This document shows positions 1-5,854 of a stretch of 5,854 bases of DNA, one piece after another. Numbering within the stretch: the stretch's first letter is position 1; every line of letters starts with the position of its first letter. The DNA lies in the NCBI GenBank assembly GCA_027297085.1, contig JAPUIL010000516.1, positions 1 through 5,854 of the forward strand, read 5' to 3'. The notes below the pieces were generated by a model, which saw only the letters and a list, made by a program, of their open reading frames with translations, had not been told where the DNA came from and made no database searches. A program made the translations under genes and the position numbers. This DNA is from Verrucomicrobiota bacterium (lineage in GTDB: Bacteria > Verrucomicrobiota > Verrucomicrobiia > Opitutales > UBA2995).

Positions 1-174
1 AAAATGCGCCTGTGGCAGAATGAATTTTTCGGCGGGAGCAAGGCTGCTGCTCTTGGTTGGGCCGGGGCCCTGGCAAGCGCAGCGAACGCCGCACCAGCCC
101 CAAAAGTCATCTGTCCCACAGGGATGCGCTCCTTATGGAAGTTCGCCGCGTTCCGCCCACCTGCAAGTATCTAG
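1..174 (+). other. Short open frame inside the repeat element, probably not a gene
   Basis: Reading from base 1, this frame stays open for 57 codons and stops at TAG 172-174, in the centre of the palindrome. An ATG at 4 would give 56 residues. The product would be Ala/Gly-rich in the middle (AAALGWAGALASAANAAPAP), followed by KVICPTGMRSLWKFAAF. There is no visible ribosome binding site, since only three bases precede the ATG, and no domain that I recognise. The frame lies wholly inside the repeat element, so an incidental frame conserved by repeat spread is more likely than a protein gene. It could also be the end of a gene entering from the left. Confidence 0.2.
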
Positions 175-191
175 ATACTTGCAGGTGGGCG
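154..191. repeat. Perfect 38-bp palindrome
   Basis: The 19-base arm from 154 to 172 (begins CGCCCACCTGCAAG) is exactly mirrored by 173-191, with no mismatch and no spacer. The centre is ATCTAGAT at 169-176. Pairing stops abruptly at 153/192 (C opposite C). In RNA this would form a stem of about 17 bp closed by a CTAG loop. In DNA it could extrude as a cruciform or bind a dimeric protein. No U-tract follows (the next bases are CGCGCC), so it is not a classical intrinsic terminator, although it could act as a bidirectional stem-loop barrier. It lies inside the terminal-inverted-repeat element and is probably an intrinsic part of it. Confidence 0.9.
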
Positions 192-265
192 CGCCTTGCG
201 CTGCTTCCAGAATGAGCTGCACCACAGTCGCATTTTTAGTGCAAAGTGGTATTAATTACCGAACA

Positions 266-281
266 CTTCCTTTTTCTTCCT
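266..281 (+). promoter_or_regulatory. Pyrimidine-only leader before the cytochrome gene
   Basis: Sixteen consecutive C/T bases end two bases before the ATG at 284. No purine-rich Shine-Dalgarno motif is present in the preceding 20 bases. Initiation is therefore probably Shine-Dalgarno-independent, as is common in the PVC group. Similar C/T-rich tracts precede the other two genes in this window. Confidence 0.4.
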
Positions 282-283
282 GG

Positions 284-3112
284 ATGAATCATTTGGAAAT
301 AGCCCGAGTATATAGACTATTCTGTCTCACAGTGCTGGTAATCATGCTGACGAGCAGCCTCTCAGCCCAAGAGCTACCTGATGTCGAGCTGGAATCAGCC
401 GAACGCCTTTTCACACTCAAGGTATTGCCAATCCTTTCCGAAAAATGTTTTGGCTGTCATGGTGACGATCCTGATGAAATCGAAAGCGGGTTGATCTTGC
501 ATACACGTGAAGATATCCTTATTGGTGGTGATGGTTTTGGAGATGTGCTTGTGCCTGGTGACGCTGAGGCGAGTTTCATGATGACTGCAGTGCGGTGGAC
601 GGATCCCGATTATGAAATGCCCCCCAAGGAAAATGATCGGCTAAGTGAACAGCAGATTTCGGATCTGGAGAAATGGATAGCCGGGGGAGCTCCATGGCCG
701 GATGAGGAGGCTCAAGCGCGGTATCAGGCTGAGGAATGGTCGCAAGAGGAAACCGACGAGGGTATCTTGTTTAAAACGATTGGTGGACTTTCCGATGAAT
801 GGACTTACCGGCGTTATAAGCCTGAAAATATTTGGTCATTTCAACCGGTGGCAAAGGTCAAACCTCCGAGCGAGGGCTCTCATCCGATTGACGCATTTAT
901 CGATGCCAGAATTGAAGCCGCCGGGCTTACCGCTGCGCCTGTCGCAGATCCTGCAACTTTGATTCGGCGGGCAACCTATGATCTGAATGGGCTTCCTCCT
1001 TCGCCGAAAGAAATTGCTGCTTTCGAAAAAGCTTCTCAAGAGAATGACAGCGAGGCCTGGGAATCACTGCTGGACCGTCTCATTGAAAGTCCTCGCTACG
1101 GCGAACGCATGGCGCAGCATTGGTTGGATGTAACACGATACGCTGACACTAGTGGGTTCTCCAACGACTGGGAACGGTCAAATGCCTGGCGTTATAGGGA
1201 TTATGTGATTCGTTCCTTTAACAAAGATAAACCGTATAACCGTTTTGTCATGGAGCAGCTAGCTGGCGACGAAATGGATCCGTTCGATCCTGAGATGATT
1301 GTGGCTGCCGGTTATCTTCGAACTGGACCTTGGGAACATACGGCAATGACTCCTATCCCGGTGAGCCGTCAGCTTTATCTGGATGATCTCGTGAATATTG
1401 TAGGTCAGACTTTCATGTCTACGACTATGCGTTGTTTTAAGTGTCACGACCACAAGTTTGATCCGCTACCAACCGAGGAATATTATCGCATGTATGCCGC
1501 GTTCTCGACGACCCAACCGGTGGAACGGGAAGCACATTACCTTCCCGAAGAGAACACTTCCGCATTTGAAGAACAACGTGAGCAGGTTCAGACCTTATTG
1601 GATTTTGCCGAGGAGAAGCTCGCCGAGCTGAAAACGATCGAAGAAGAACATGCCAAAGAATGGTTTGCCGAACGTGAACTGGAATATGTGTCGGCCGCCA
1701 AGCGCAAGATTCTTCCTGATGAGGAAAAACCGCCGCGTTTTTATGGTTTAAACTCAGCTCAGGAAGGGGAGATAAAAGTTCGGGAGCAGGACATTCGCAT
1801 TTGGTCGCGCGCTATGGAGCGTTTCGAGCCGTTGGCCCAATCAGTTTATAGTGCAGGAATGGACATGACCAACTCGCAGAAACTGCGTGTTGCCGATCCG
1901 GCCAAGGCGGAACAAATCAAAAAGGCAAGGTCCTTACCCAAGAGTCATATTCTAACAGGCGGGGATGTATACTCTGAGGATAAGGAGGTCTCGCCTGGAG
2001 TTATTAGCGCTCTGGGAATACCAACCGCTTACGGGTCGAACGAGGATTTGTTTGCACTGCCCACTGGCATGAGTAGCCGTCGACTGGAGTTGGCCAAGTG
2101 GATTGCCCAACCGGAAAATCAGCTGACAACTCGCTCCATTGCGAACCGGGTATGGGCCTGGCATTTTGGCATCGGTATCGCTGCTAATCCCAATAACTTT
2201 GGTACTACTGGCAACAAGCCTACTCATCCGAAGCTCCTGGACTACCTGGCCAATCAATTCGTGGAAAGGGGCTGGTCTATCAAGAAATTTCATAAATTCA
2301 TTATGACATCCGAAGCTTACAAGCGAGCCAGCGACCATCCGGATATCGAGGCGTTGCAAACCAAAGACCCTGATAATGATTTGTTGGCGGTATTTGAGCC
2401 ACGTCGTTTAACCGCCGAGGAGATGCGTGACACGATGCTTTTTGTCAGTGGTTCGCTGAGCTACGACATGGGTGGACTACCTTCGCGACCTGAGATCAAT
2501 ATGGAGGTAGCTATGTCACCTCGCATGATTCAGTTTTCCTTGGCGCCGGCTTATCAACCATCCAGAATGCCGGAGCGCCGCAACCGTCGCTCTATTTACT
2601 CATTGCGCATTCGAGGTCTGGAAGATCCGTTCATGGAAGTGTTCAATAAGCCCAATGCCAATGCCTCCTGCGAACGCCGCGATTCACCTTCGGTGACACC
2701 ACAAGTATTCACGATGATGAATAGTGATGAGGTGACAAGCCGCTCCTTGGAAATGGCTCTTCGATTAAATGAGGAAGCCAAGTCTTACAAGGATCAGATA
2801 ACGCAAGGCTACCGATTGATTTATGGTAGCGAGCCAACCAGCAACGAGATGAAGGTGCTGACTCGTCATTACAAGGACATGGTAAAATACCATAAGAAAG
2901 TGGATCCTGAACAAGTAGTGTATCCAACTTCCATTACACGATCTTTGGTAGAAGAGTTTTCTGGTGAATCCTTCGAGTACGAGGAATACTTGAATATGTA
3001 TGAGGAATACACGCCCGACCCGCAGGCTTCGGAAGTAGAGCCCGAAGTCCGAGCTATGGCAGATATTTGTCTCCTGTTTTTCAATTCCAACAAATTCGCT
3101 TTTGTGTACTAA
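284..3112 (+). CDS. PSCyt1/DUF1549/DUF1553 secreted c-type cytochrome protein
   Basis: This 942-aa protein belongs to the planctomycete-type cytochrome family, which acts outside the cytoplasm; its substrate is unknown. Residues 1-28 form a Sec signal peptide (hydrophobic core LFCLTVLVIML, likely cut after SLSA). PSCyt1 spans about 40-140, with haem site CFGCH at 55-59 and a likely Met ligand in EMPPK (M112). DUF1549 spans about 200-410, including RYGERMAQHWLDVTRYADT and a second haem site, CFKCHDHKFDP, at 384-394. Residues 427-475 are charged and probably coiled coil. DUF1553 runs from about 595 to the end (RRLELAKWIAQPENQLTTRS, NNFGTTG, RRLTAEEMRD) and finishes with the family-like FFNSNKFAFVY. 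The frame is open upstream to 20, but that stretch crosses the repeat element and has no cytochrome-family features, so ATG 284, which begins the signal peptide, is chosen. No large carbohydrate-binding insert separates the two DUF domains. The DUF1501 gene follows, a typical pairing. Confidence 0.95.
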   Translation: MNHLEIARVYRLFCLTVLVIMLTSSLSAQELPDVELESAERLFTLKVLPILSEKCFGCHGDDPDEIESGLILHTREDILIGGDGFGDVLVPGDAEASFMMTAVRWTDPDYEMPPKENDRLSEQQISDLEKWIAGGAPWPDEEAQARYQAEEWSQEETDEGILFKTIGGLSDEWTYRRYKPENIWSFQPVAKVKPPSEGSHPIDAFIDARIEAAGLTAAPVADPATLIRRATYDLNGLPPSPKEIAAFEKASQENDSEAWESLLDRLIESPRYGERMAQHWLDVTRYADTSGFSNDWERSNAWRYRDYVIRSFNKDKPYNRFVMEQLAGDEMDPFDPEMIVAAGYLRTGPWEHTAMTPIPVSRQLYLDDLVNIVGQTFMSTTMRCFKCHDHKFDPLPTEEYYRMYAAFSTTQPVEREAHYLPEENTSAFEEQREQVQTLLDFAEEKLAELKTIEEEHAKEWFAERELEYVSAAKRKILPDEEKPPRFYGLNSAQEGEIKVREQDIRIWSRAMERFEPLAQSVYSAGMDMTNSQKLRVADPAKAEQIKKARSLPKSHILTGGDVYSEDKEVSPGVISALGIPTAYGSNEDLFALPTGMSSRRLELAKWIAQPENQLTTRSIANRVWAWHFGIGIAANPNNFGTTGNKPTHPKLLDYLANQFVERGWSIKKFHKFIMTSEAYKRASDHPDIEALQTKDPDNDLLAVFEPRRLTAEEMRDTMLFVSGSLSYDMGGLPSRPEINMEVAMSPRMIQFSLAPAYQPSRMPERRNRRSIYSLRIRGLEDPFMEVFNKPNANASCERRDSPSVTPQVFTMMNSDEVTSRSLEMALRLNEEAKSYKDQITQGYRLIYGSEPTSNEMKVLTRHYKDMVKYHKKVDPEQVVYPTSITRSLVEEFSGESFEYEEYLNMYEEYTPDPQASEVEPEVRAMADICLLFFNSNKFAFVY

Positions 3113-3147
3113 ATAAGATGAATAGTTTTAAGCAATTTTTCTATTCC

Positions 3148-3226
3148 TTTGTAGGAGATTTGTTCGCGACCTGTGTATCTATGAAAATGTCGCGAATAAA
3201 TTTGCTACAAAAAGAGATTTCGCGAC
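3148..3226. repeat. REPIN-like inverted repeat pair with a third partial copy
   Basis: The 23-base arms 3148-3170 and 3189-3211 are inverted copies matching at 20 of 23 positions, separated by 18 bases. Read outward-in, each arm contains GTAG followed by an AT-rich segment and TTCGCGAC (GTAGGAGATTTGTTCGCGAC on +, GTAGCAAATTTATTCGCGAC on -). A GTAG head and a pair in opposite orientation are hallmarks of REP sequences mobilised by RAYT (TnpA-REP) transposases and arranged as REPINs. A shorter direct copy, GAGATTTCGCGAC, follows at 3214-3226, matching 3155-3170 except for a missing GTT. The structure sits between the cytochrome and DUF1501 genes, where its RNA hairpin could stabilise the upstream message or reduce read-through. 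The RAYT link is inferred, since no RAYT gene is present here. Confidence 0.55.
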
Positions 3227-3248
3227 GATTTAAGATTCTCGCTACTCG

Positions 3249-3268
3249 CTTCTCACTCCTCCCTTCTT
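3249..3268 (+). promoter_or_regulatory. Pyrimidine-rich leader before the DUF1501 gene
   Basis: Nineteen of these 20 bases are C or T, ending four bases before the ATG at 3273. No AGGAG-like motif lies at normal spacing, so the start rests on the Tat signal peptide that begins here rather than on a ribosome binding site. Confidence 0.4.
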
Positions 3269-3272
3269 AATC

Positions 3273-4718
3273 ATGAACCATCATCTTTGCAGTAGACCTT
3301 TATCCAATCCGCAATCCCGCCGGCAGTTCCTGTATGGCTTAGGAGCGTCCCTTGGCTCCGTTGCATTTTCCGACATTTTCTCTCGGTCAGCTACAGCCGC
3401 GCCTGCTGCGACGGCTGGACCGCTTGCGCCGAAGGCACCTCATTTCCCGGCCAAGGCTAAAGCGGTAATTATGCTTTTTATGGAGGGTGGTCCCAGCCAT
3501 ATGGATACCTTCGATCCCAAGCCTAAATTGAATGAGCTGCACCAGAAGAAGTTCGTGGCGGATGACAATATGCTATCACCCATGACGAATGGTGAGCGGT
3601 ACTTTGTGCGCAGTCCGTATGAATTTAAACGTGCCGGTAAATCCGGCATCCCGATGTGCGAGCACTTTGTCCACATGGCACAGCCCGAAGTGGCGGATGA
3701 GTTGTGCATTTACCGAGGCTGTCAGGCCGAGTCGGTCAATCACCCAACGGCCTTGTATCATATGAATACCGGCAATCGATTTGGTGGAGACCCGGCCCTT
3801 GGCGCCTGGCTCACTTATGGGTTGGGAACGGAAAATCAGAACCTTCCCGGTTATGTGGTGATGACTGAGCTAGCCGCTCCTCAGGGAGGTAGCGGTAACT
3901 GGACCAACGGATTTTTGCCTGCTTATTATCAAGGCACCCAGCTCCGCTCTGAAGGATCTCCCATCCTGGATCTCAACGGTCCCAAATGGAAGAGCCGGGA
4001 GCACCAACGCAAGAATCTGGATGTGCTAAAAAAATTGAATCAGACCCACTTGAAAGACCATCCGCAACATCGCGATCTCGAAGCTCGGATGGAAAACTAC
4101 GAACTGGCTTTCCGCATGCAGATGGAGGTTCCGGATATAGTCGATATCAGCAAGGAATCCGAGAAGACACGCGAGATGTATGGCCTCGATAACGACGAGA
4201 CAGAGTCGTTTGGGCGTAAGTGTCTCCTGGCGCGCAAGTTGGTCGAGCAAGGTACCCGGTTTGTACAGATTTTCTCAGGTGGTTGGGATTCCCACGATTT
4301 TCTGGATCGCGCCCACAAGAATCGTATCTATTCGGTGGATAAACCTATCGCTGCCCTCATCAAGGATCTGAAGGCCCGTGGTATGCTGGATGAAACTTTG
4401 ATTATCTGGACCGGTGAGTTTGGGCGTACTCCGGATAATCCACGTCGAGGTGGAGTAGCGGCTGCTGGTCGTGACCACAACAGTAAGGCCATGACTATGT
4501 TCCTGGCCGGTGGTGGTGTGAAAAAAGGTACGGTTGTGGGTGCCACCGACGAAATTGGCAACGAAGCAGTCGATGTTGTTCATCCCATTCGTGATTTACA
4601 TGTCACGTTGCTGCATCTGATGGGATTGGATGATAACAAGCTGACTTATTTCCATGGTGGTCGATTCAAGCAGTTGTCGCAATTTGGTGGGGCGGTCATT
4701 AATGACCTGATCGCCTAG
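3273..4718 (+). CDS. Tat-exported DUF1501 family protein
   Basis: This 481-aa protein is a full-length DUF1501 member, a family distantly related to the sulfatase/alkaline phosphatase fold and of unproven activity. The N-terminus carries a twin-arginine signal (SRRQFL at 15-20, hydrophobic GLGASLGSVAF, then an Ala-rich ATAAPAATA cleavage region near 40-48), so it is probably exported folded. Family motifs in order are VIMLFMEGGPSHMDTFDPKP (65-84), NHPTALYHMNTG (156-167), GGWDSH (336-341), IIWTGEFGRTP (377-387), GRDHNSK (399-405), LAGGGVKKGTVVGATDEIG (411-429) and DLHVTLLHLMGLD (441-453). D78, D339, H341, E382, D401 and H402 are plausible metal or phosphate/sulfate-site ligands by analogy with the superfamily. 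This is inference. It lies 160 bp after the PSCyt1/DUF1549/DUF1553 gene on the same strand and is its usual neighbour in PVC genomes, so a shared pathway is likely. No truncation or frameshift is seen. Confidence 0.95.
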   Translation: MNHHLCSRPLSNPQSRRQFLYGLGASLGSVAFSDIFSRSATAAPAATAGPLAPKAPHFPAKAKAVIMLFMEGGPSHMDTFDPKPKLNELHQKKFVADDNMLSPMTNGERYFVRSPYEFKRAGKSGIPMCEHFVHMAQPEVADELCIYRGCQAESVNHPTALYHMNTGNRFGGDPALGAWLTYGLGTENQNLPGYVVMTELAAPQGGSGNWTNGFLPAYYQGTQLRSEGSPILDLNGPKWKSREHQRKNLDVLKKLNQTHLKDHPQHRDLEARMENYELAFRMQMEVPDIVDISKESEKTREMYGLDNDETESFGRKCLLARKLVEQGTRFVQIFSGGWDSHDFLDRAHKNRIYSVDKPIAALIKDLKARGMLDETLIIWTGEFGRTPDNPRRGGVAAAGRDHNSKAMTMFLAGGGVKKGTVVGATDEIGNEAVDVVHPIRDLHVTLLHLMGLDDNKLTYFHGGRFKQLSQFGGAVINDLIA

Positions 4719-4784
4719 CACGCGCTCTTGCCCTGTGGGTAATCTCCTGAACATTGTCTTCCTAATGTTGTCCGACTTATGGGG

Positions 4785-4812
4785 TTGAAACTTGTGCGAA
4801 GCCTCTTAGGAT
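4785..4812 (+). promoter_or_regulatory. Weak candidate sigma-70-type promoter for the redoxin gene
   Basis: TTGAAA (4785-4790, 5 of 6 to the -35 consensus) is followed after 16 bases by TAGGAT (4807-4812, 4 of 6 to the -10 consensus). Transcription would start near 4819, leaving a leader of about 12 bases and fitting a start without a Shine-Dalgarno sequence. The rest of the 112-bp gap holds only a weak 6-bp hairpin (AACATT 4750-4755 with AATGTT 4764-4769) and no convincing terminator, so co-transcription with the DUF1501 gene remains possible. Matches this weak occur by chance. Confidence 0.25.
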
Positions 4813-4830
4813 TCTTCCTCTTCTACTCCT
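4812..4830 (+). promoter_or_regulatory. Pyrimidine-rich leader before the redoxin gene
   Basis: Eighteen of the 19 bases directly before ATG 4831 are C or T. The only purine-rich motif nearby, TTAGGA around 4806-4811, is about 19 bases from the ATG, too far for a normal Shine-Dalgarno site. Confidence 0.4.
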
Positions 4831-5854
4831 ATGAATACCCTAAAATTAGTTCCTATCCTCTTTCTCTCTTCAATTTTTGGTGGGTCTGTTTTGTCTGCGG
4901 TCAGTCCGAAGGATCTGCCGGACGGCTTCACTACTCTCAATATTGGTGACTCCGCTCCTTATTTTTCTTTGCCGGGTGTGGATGGCAAAAACTACACCTT
5001 GGACGATTTCGCCGGGCCAGATGTGTTGGTGATATATTTCACGGGCACGCATTGTCCGGTTTCGCATGGGGTTGAGCTACGGTTACAGACCTTCTACGAC
5101 GACTTTAAAAACAAAAGTTTCCAGCTGGTGGCCATCAATCCCAACCATTTTTCCGGGCTGCGGCCTGATGAACTTGGGTACACCGATTACGACGAAACCT
5201 TCGAAGATTCCAAGCGGTATGCTGAGGACCTCGGGTGGGAATTTCCATTTCTCTATGACGGTGACGATCAGCTTGCCGCCCGCGCTTATGGCTGCCTGGC
5301 AACGCCTCATGTCCTCATTTTCGATAAAGACCGGAAACTACGTTACAATGGACGTTTTGATGATTCGCGATTTCCGGATCCGGCCACGGTCAAACACTCG
5401 GATGCGCGCAATGCAGTAGTAGCACTATTGGCTGGCCAACCCGTTCCTGTGGAAACCACACGTCCCTATGGCTGTTCCACCAAGTGGAAAGAGCGTAGCG
5501 CCCACGTGGCGGAAGAAGAAGCTCAATGGCAAGGTATTGAAGCCACCATTGAGGAAATTAATGCGGCAGGCATTGCGGCATTGCGAAAAAACGGCACCGG
5601 CAAGGTCCGCTTAATTAACATCTGGGCTACCTGGTGCGCGCCCTGTGTTGAGGAGTTTCCCGATCTTACGGCTATCGCCCGAAAGTTTAGCCGCCGTGAA
5701 TTTGAGCTCATCACGATCTCGTTGGATGTCCCGAGTCAGAAATCAAGGGCGGTCGACTTTCTCGGCAAACATCGAGCTATTATGAGCGATAAATTGCGCA
5801 AGACGGTCGAGGCTGAAGGTCGCACCACCAATAACTACCTTTACACCGGTTCAA
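4831..5854 (+). CDS. Secreted redoxin-TlpA fusion protein, C-terminus cut by window end
   Basis: The frame is open from ATG 4831 to the right edge (341 codons), with no stop. Residues 1-23 are a signal peptide (LVPILFLSSIFGGSVLSA), so the protein is probably periplasmic. The first domain (about 35-220) is peroxiredoxin-like: FTGTHCPVSHG with C75 as likely reactive Cys, VAINPNHF, FPFLYDGDDQLAARAYG, cis-Pro in LATPH (P159), and RPYGCSTKWK (C215), which resembles the usual end of this redoxin family. There is no CxxC at C75. C155 or C215 might act as resolving Cys. A Glu/Ala-rich helical linker (about 221-255) leads to a TlpA/thioredoxin domain with the motif WATWCAPC (C269, C272). This domain is cut before its own cis-Pro. 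The roles expected from the families are peroxide or thiol sensing and reduction in the first domain and disulfide reduction in the second. It follows two genes for exported proteins, one with two CxxCH haem sites. Serving those cysteines is possible but unproven. Confidence 0.9.
   Translation, partial: MNTLKLVPILFLSSIFGGSVLSAVSPKDLPDGFTTLNIGDSAPYFSLPGVDGKNYTLDDFAGPDVLVIYFTGTHCPVSHGVELRLQTFYDDFKNKSFQLVAINPNHFSGLRPDELGYTDYDETFEDSKRYAEDLGWEFPFLYDGDDQLAARAYGCLATPHVLIFDKDRKLRYNGRFDDSRFPDPATVKHSDARNAVVALLAGQPVPVETTRPYGCSTKWKERSAHVAEEEAQWQGIEATIEEINAAGIAALRKNGTGKVRLINIWATWCAPCVEEFPDLTAIARKFSRREFELITISLDVPSQKSRAVDFLGKHRAIMSDKLRKTVEAEGRTTNNYLYTGS

Larger units (their letters stand above)
1..236. mobile_element. 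MITE-like repeat element with terminal inverted repeats
   Basis: Positions 1-15 (AAAATGCGCCTGTGG) and 222-236 (CCACAGTCGCATTTT) are inverted copies matching at 14 of 15 positions, differing only at position 9 of the left arm. They enclose about 206 bp that is GC-richer than the flanking genes and contains a perfect 38-bp palindrome at 154-191 and a small GC hairpin at 59-70 (GGGCC-GG-GGCCC). Nothing here resembles a transposase. Terminal inverted repeats around a short non-coding core fit a non-autonomous mobile element (MITE) or a dispersed intergenic repeat. The left arm begins at base 1, so the true left end and any target-site duplication lie outside the window. The element ends 47 bp upstream of the cytochrome gene and could supply that gene's promoter or insulate it from the gene to the left. 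Copy number cannot be judged from one copy, so mobility is inferred. Confidence 0.5.

Noticed and set aside
248..260. GGTA-TTAAT-TACC small inverted repeat upstream of the cytochrome gene as a possible operator or -10 region
   Set aside because: The arms are only four bases and no convincing -35 element lies at proper spacing. Chance is sufficient explanation.
20..283. In-frame upstream extension of the cytochrome gene, adding 88 residues
   Set aside because: It runs through the repeat element and palindrome, has no cytochrome-family features, and would place the clear Sec signal peptide internally. ATG 284 is a better start.
1952..2359. A 135-residue - strand open frame opposite the DUF1553 region
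   Set aside because: It is antisense to a well-supported conserved domain, with no recognisable family features. It is typical of a chance open frame opposite a long gene.
3067..3270. A 67-residue + strand open frame across the cytochrome gene end and the intergenic gap
   Set aside because: It overlaps the conserved C-terminus of the cytochrome protein in another frame, crosses the REPIN-like repeat, and has no recognisable domain or ribosome binding site.
4275..4583. A 102-residue - strand open frame opposite the DUF1501 gene
   Set aside because: It lies opposite the most conserved DUF1501 motifs and encodes nothing recognisable.
4750..4769. Possible terminator hairpin after the DUF1501 gene
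   Set aside because: The stem is only 6 bp and AT-rich with an 8-base loop, and no U-tract follows.
5066..5419. A 117-residue + strand open frame inside the redoxin gene
   Set aside because: It is in a different frame from the redoxin-TlpA protein, whose conserved motifs cover the same bases.

Overview
This window looks like a piece of chromosome from a Verrucomicrobiota or related PVC-superphylum bacterium (Planctomycetes-Verrucomicrobia). The evidence is family content: a PSCyt1/DUF1549/DUF1553 c-type cytochrome protein followed by a DUF1501 protein. This gene pair is strongly expanded in Planctomycetes, Verrucomicrobia and Lentisphaerae and rare elsewhere. No rRNA, tRNA or CRISPR array is visible, and the exact lineage cannot be fixed from this window.

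Layout, all on the + strand: (1) Positions 1-236 hold a GC-rich, repeat-like element. It is bounded by imperfect 15-bp terminal inverted repeats (14/15 matching) and carries a perfect 38-bp palindrome. (2) Positions 284-3112 encode a secreted 942-aa protein with two CxxCH haem-binding sites, DUF1549 and DUF1553. (3) The 160-bp gap after it carries a REPIN-like pair of inverted GTAG-headed repeats. (4) Positions 3273-4718 encode a 481-aa Tat-exported DUF1501 protein. (5) A 112-bp gap follows, with one weak candidate promoter. (6) From 4831 to the right edge runs the start of a secreted protein with two thioredoxin-fold domains, a redoxin/peroxiredoxin-like domain followed by a TlpA-like WCAPC domain. 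It is cut by the window end.

All three proteins are predicted to act outside the cytoplasm. The cytochrome protein uses a Sec-type signal, as expected if haem is attached after export. The DUF1501 protein uses a twin-arginine signal, as expected if it is exported folded. The third protein is likely a periplasmic thiol-redox protein. PSD1/DUF1501 pairs are often found near sulfatases and glycan-degradation genes in PVC genomes, but the biochemical role of the pair is not established and no sulfatase is present here. A role for the redoxin-TlpA protein in serving the two haem-binding CxxCH motifs is inference only.

None of the three starts has a convincing Shine-Dalgarno sequence. Each is preceded instead by a pyrimidine-rich leader. 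The most interesting non-coding signals are the terminal element and the REPIN-like structure. The protein-coding content is a known but functionally uncharacterised PVC module, with no clearly new system visible.
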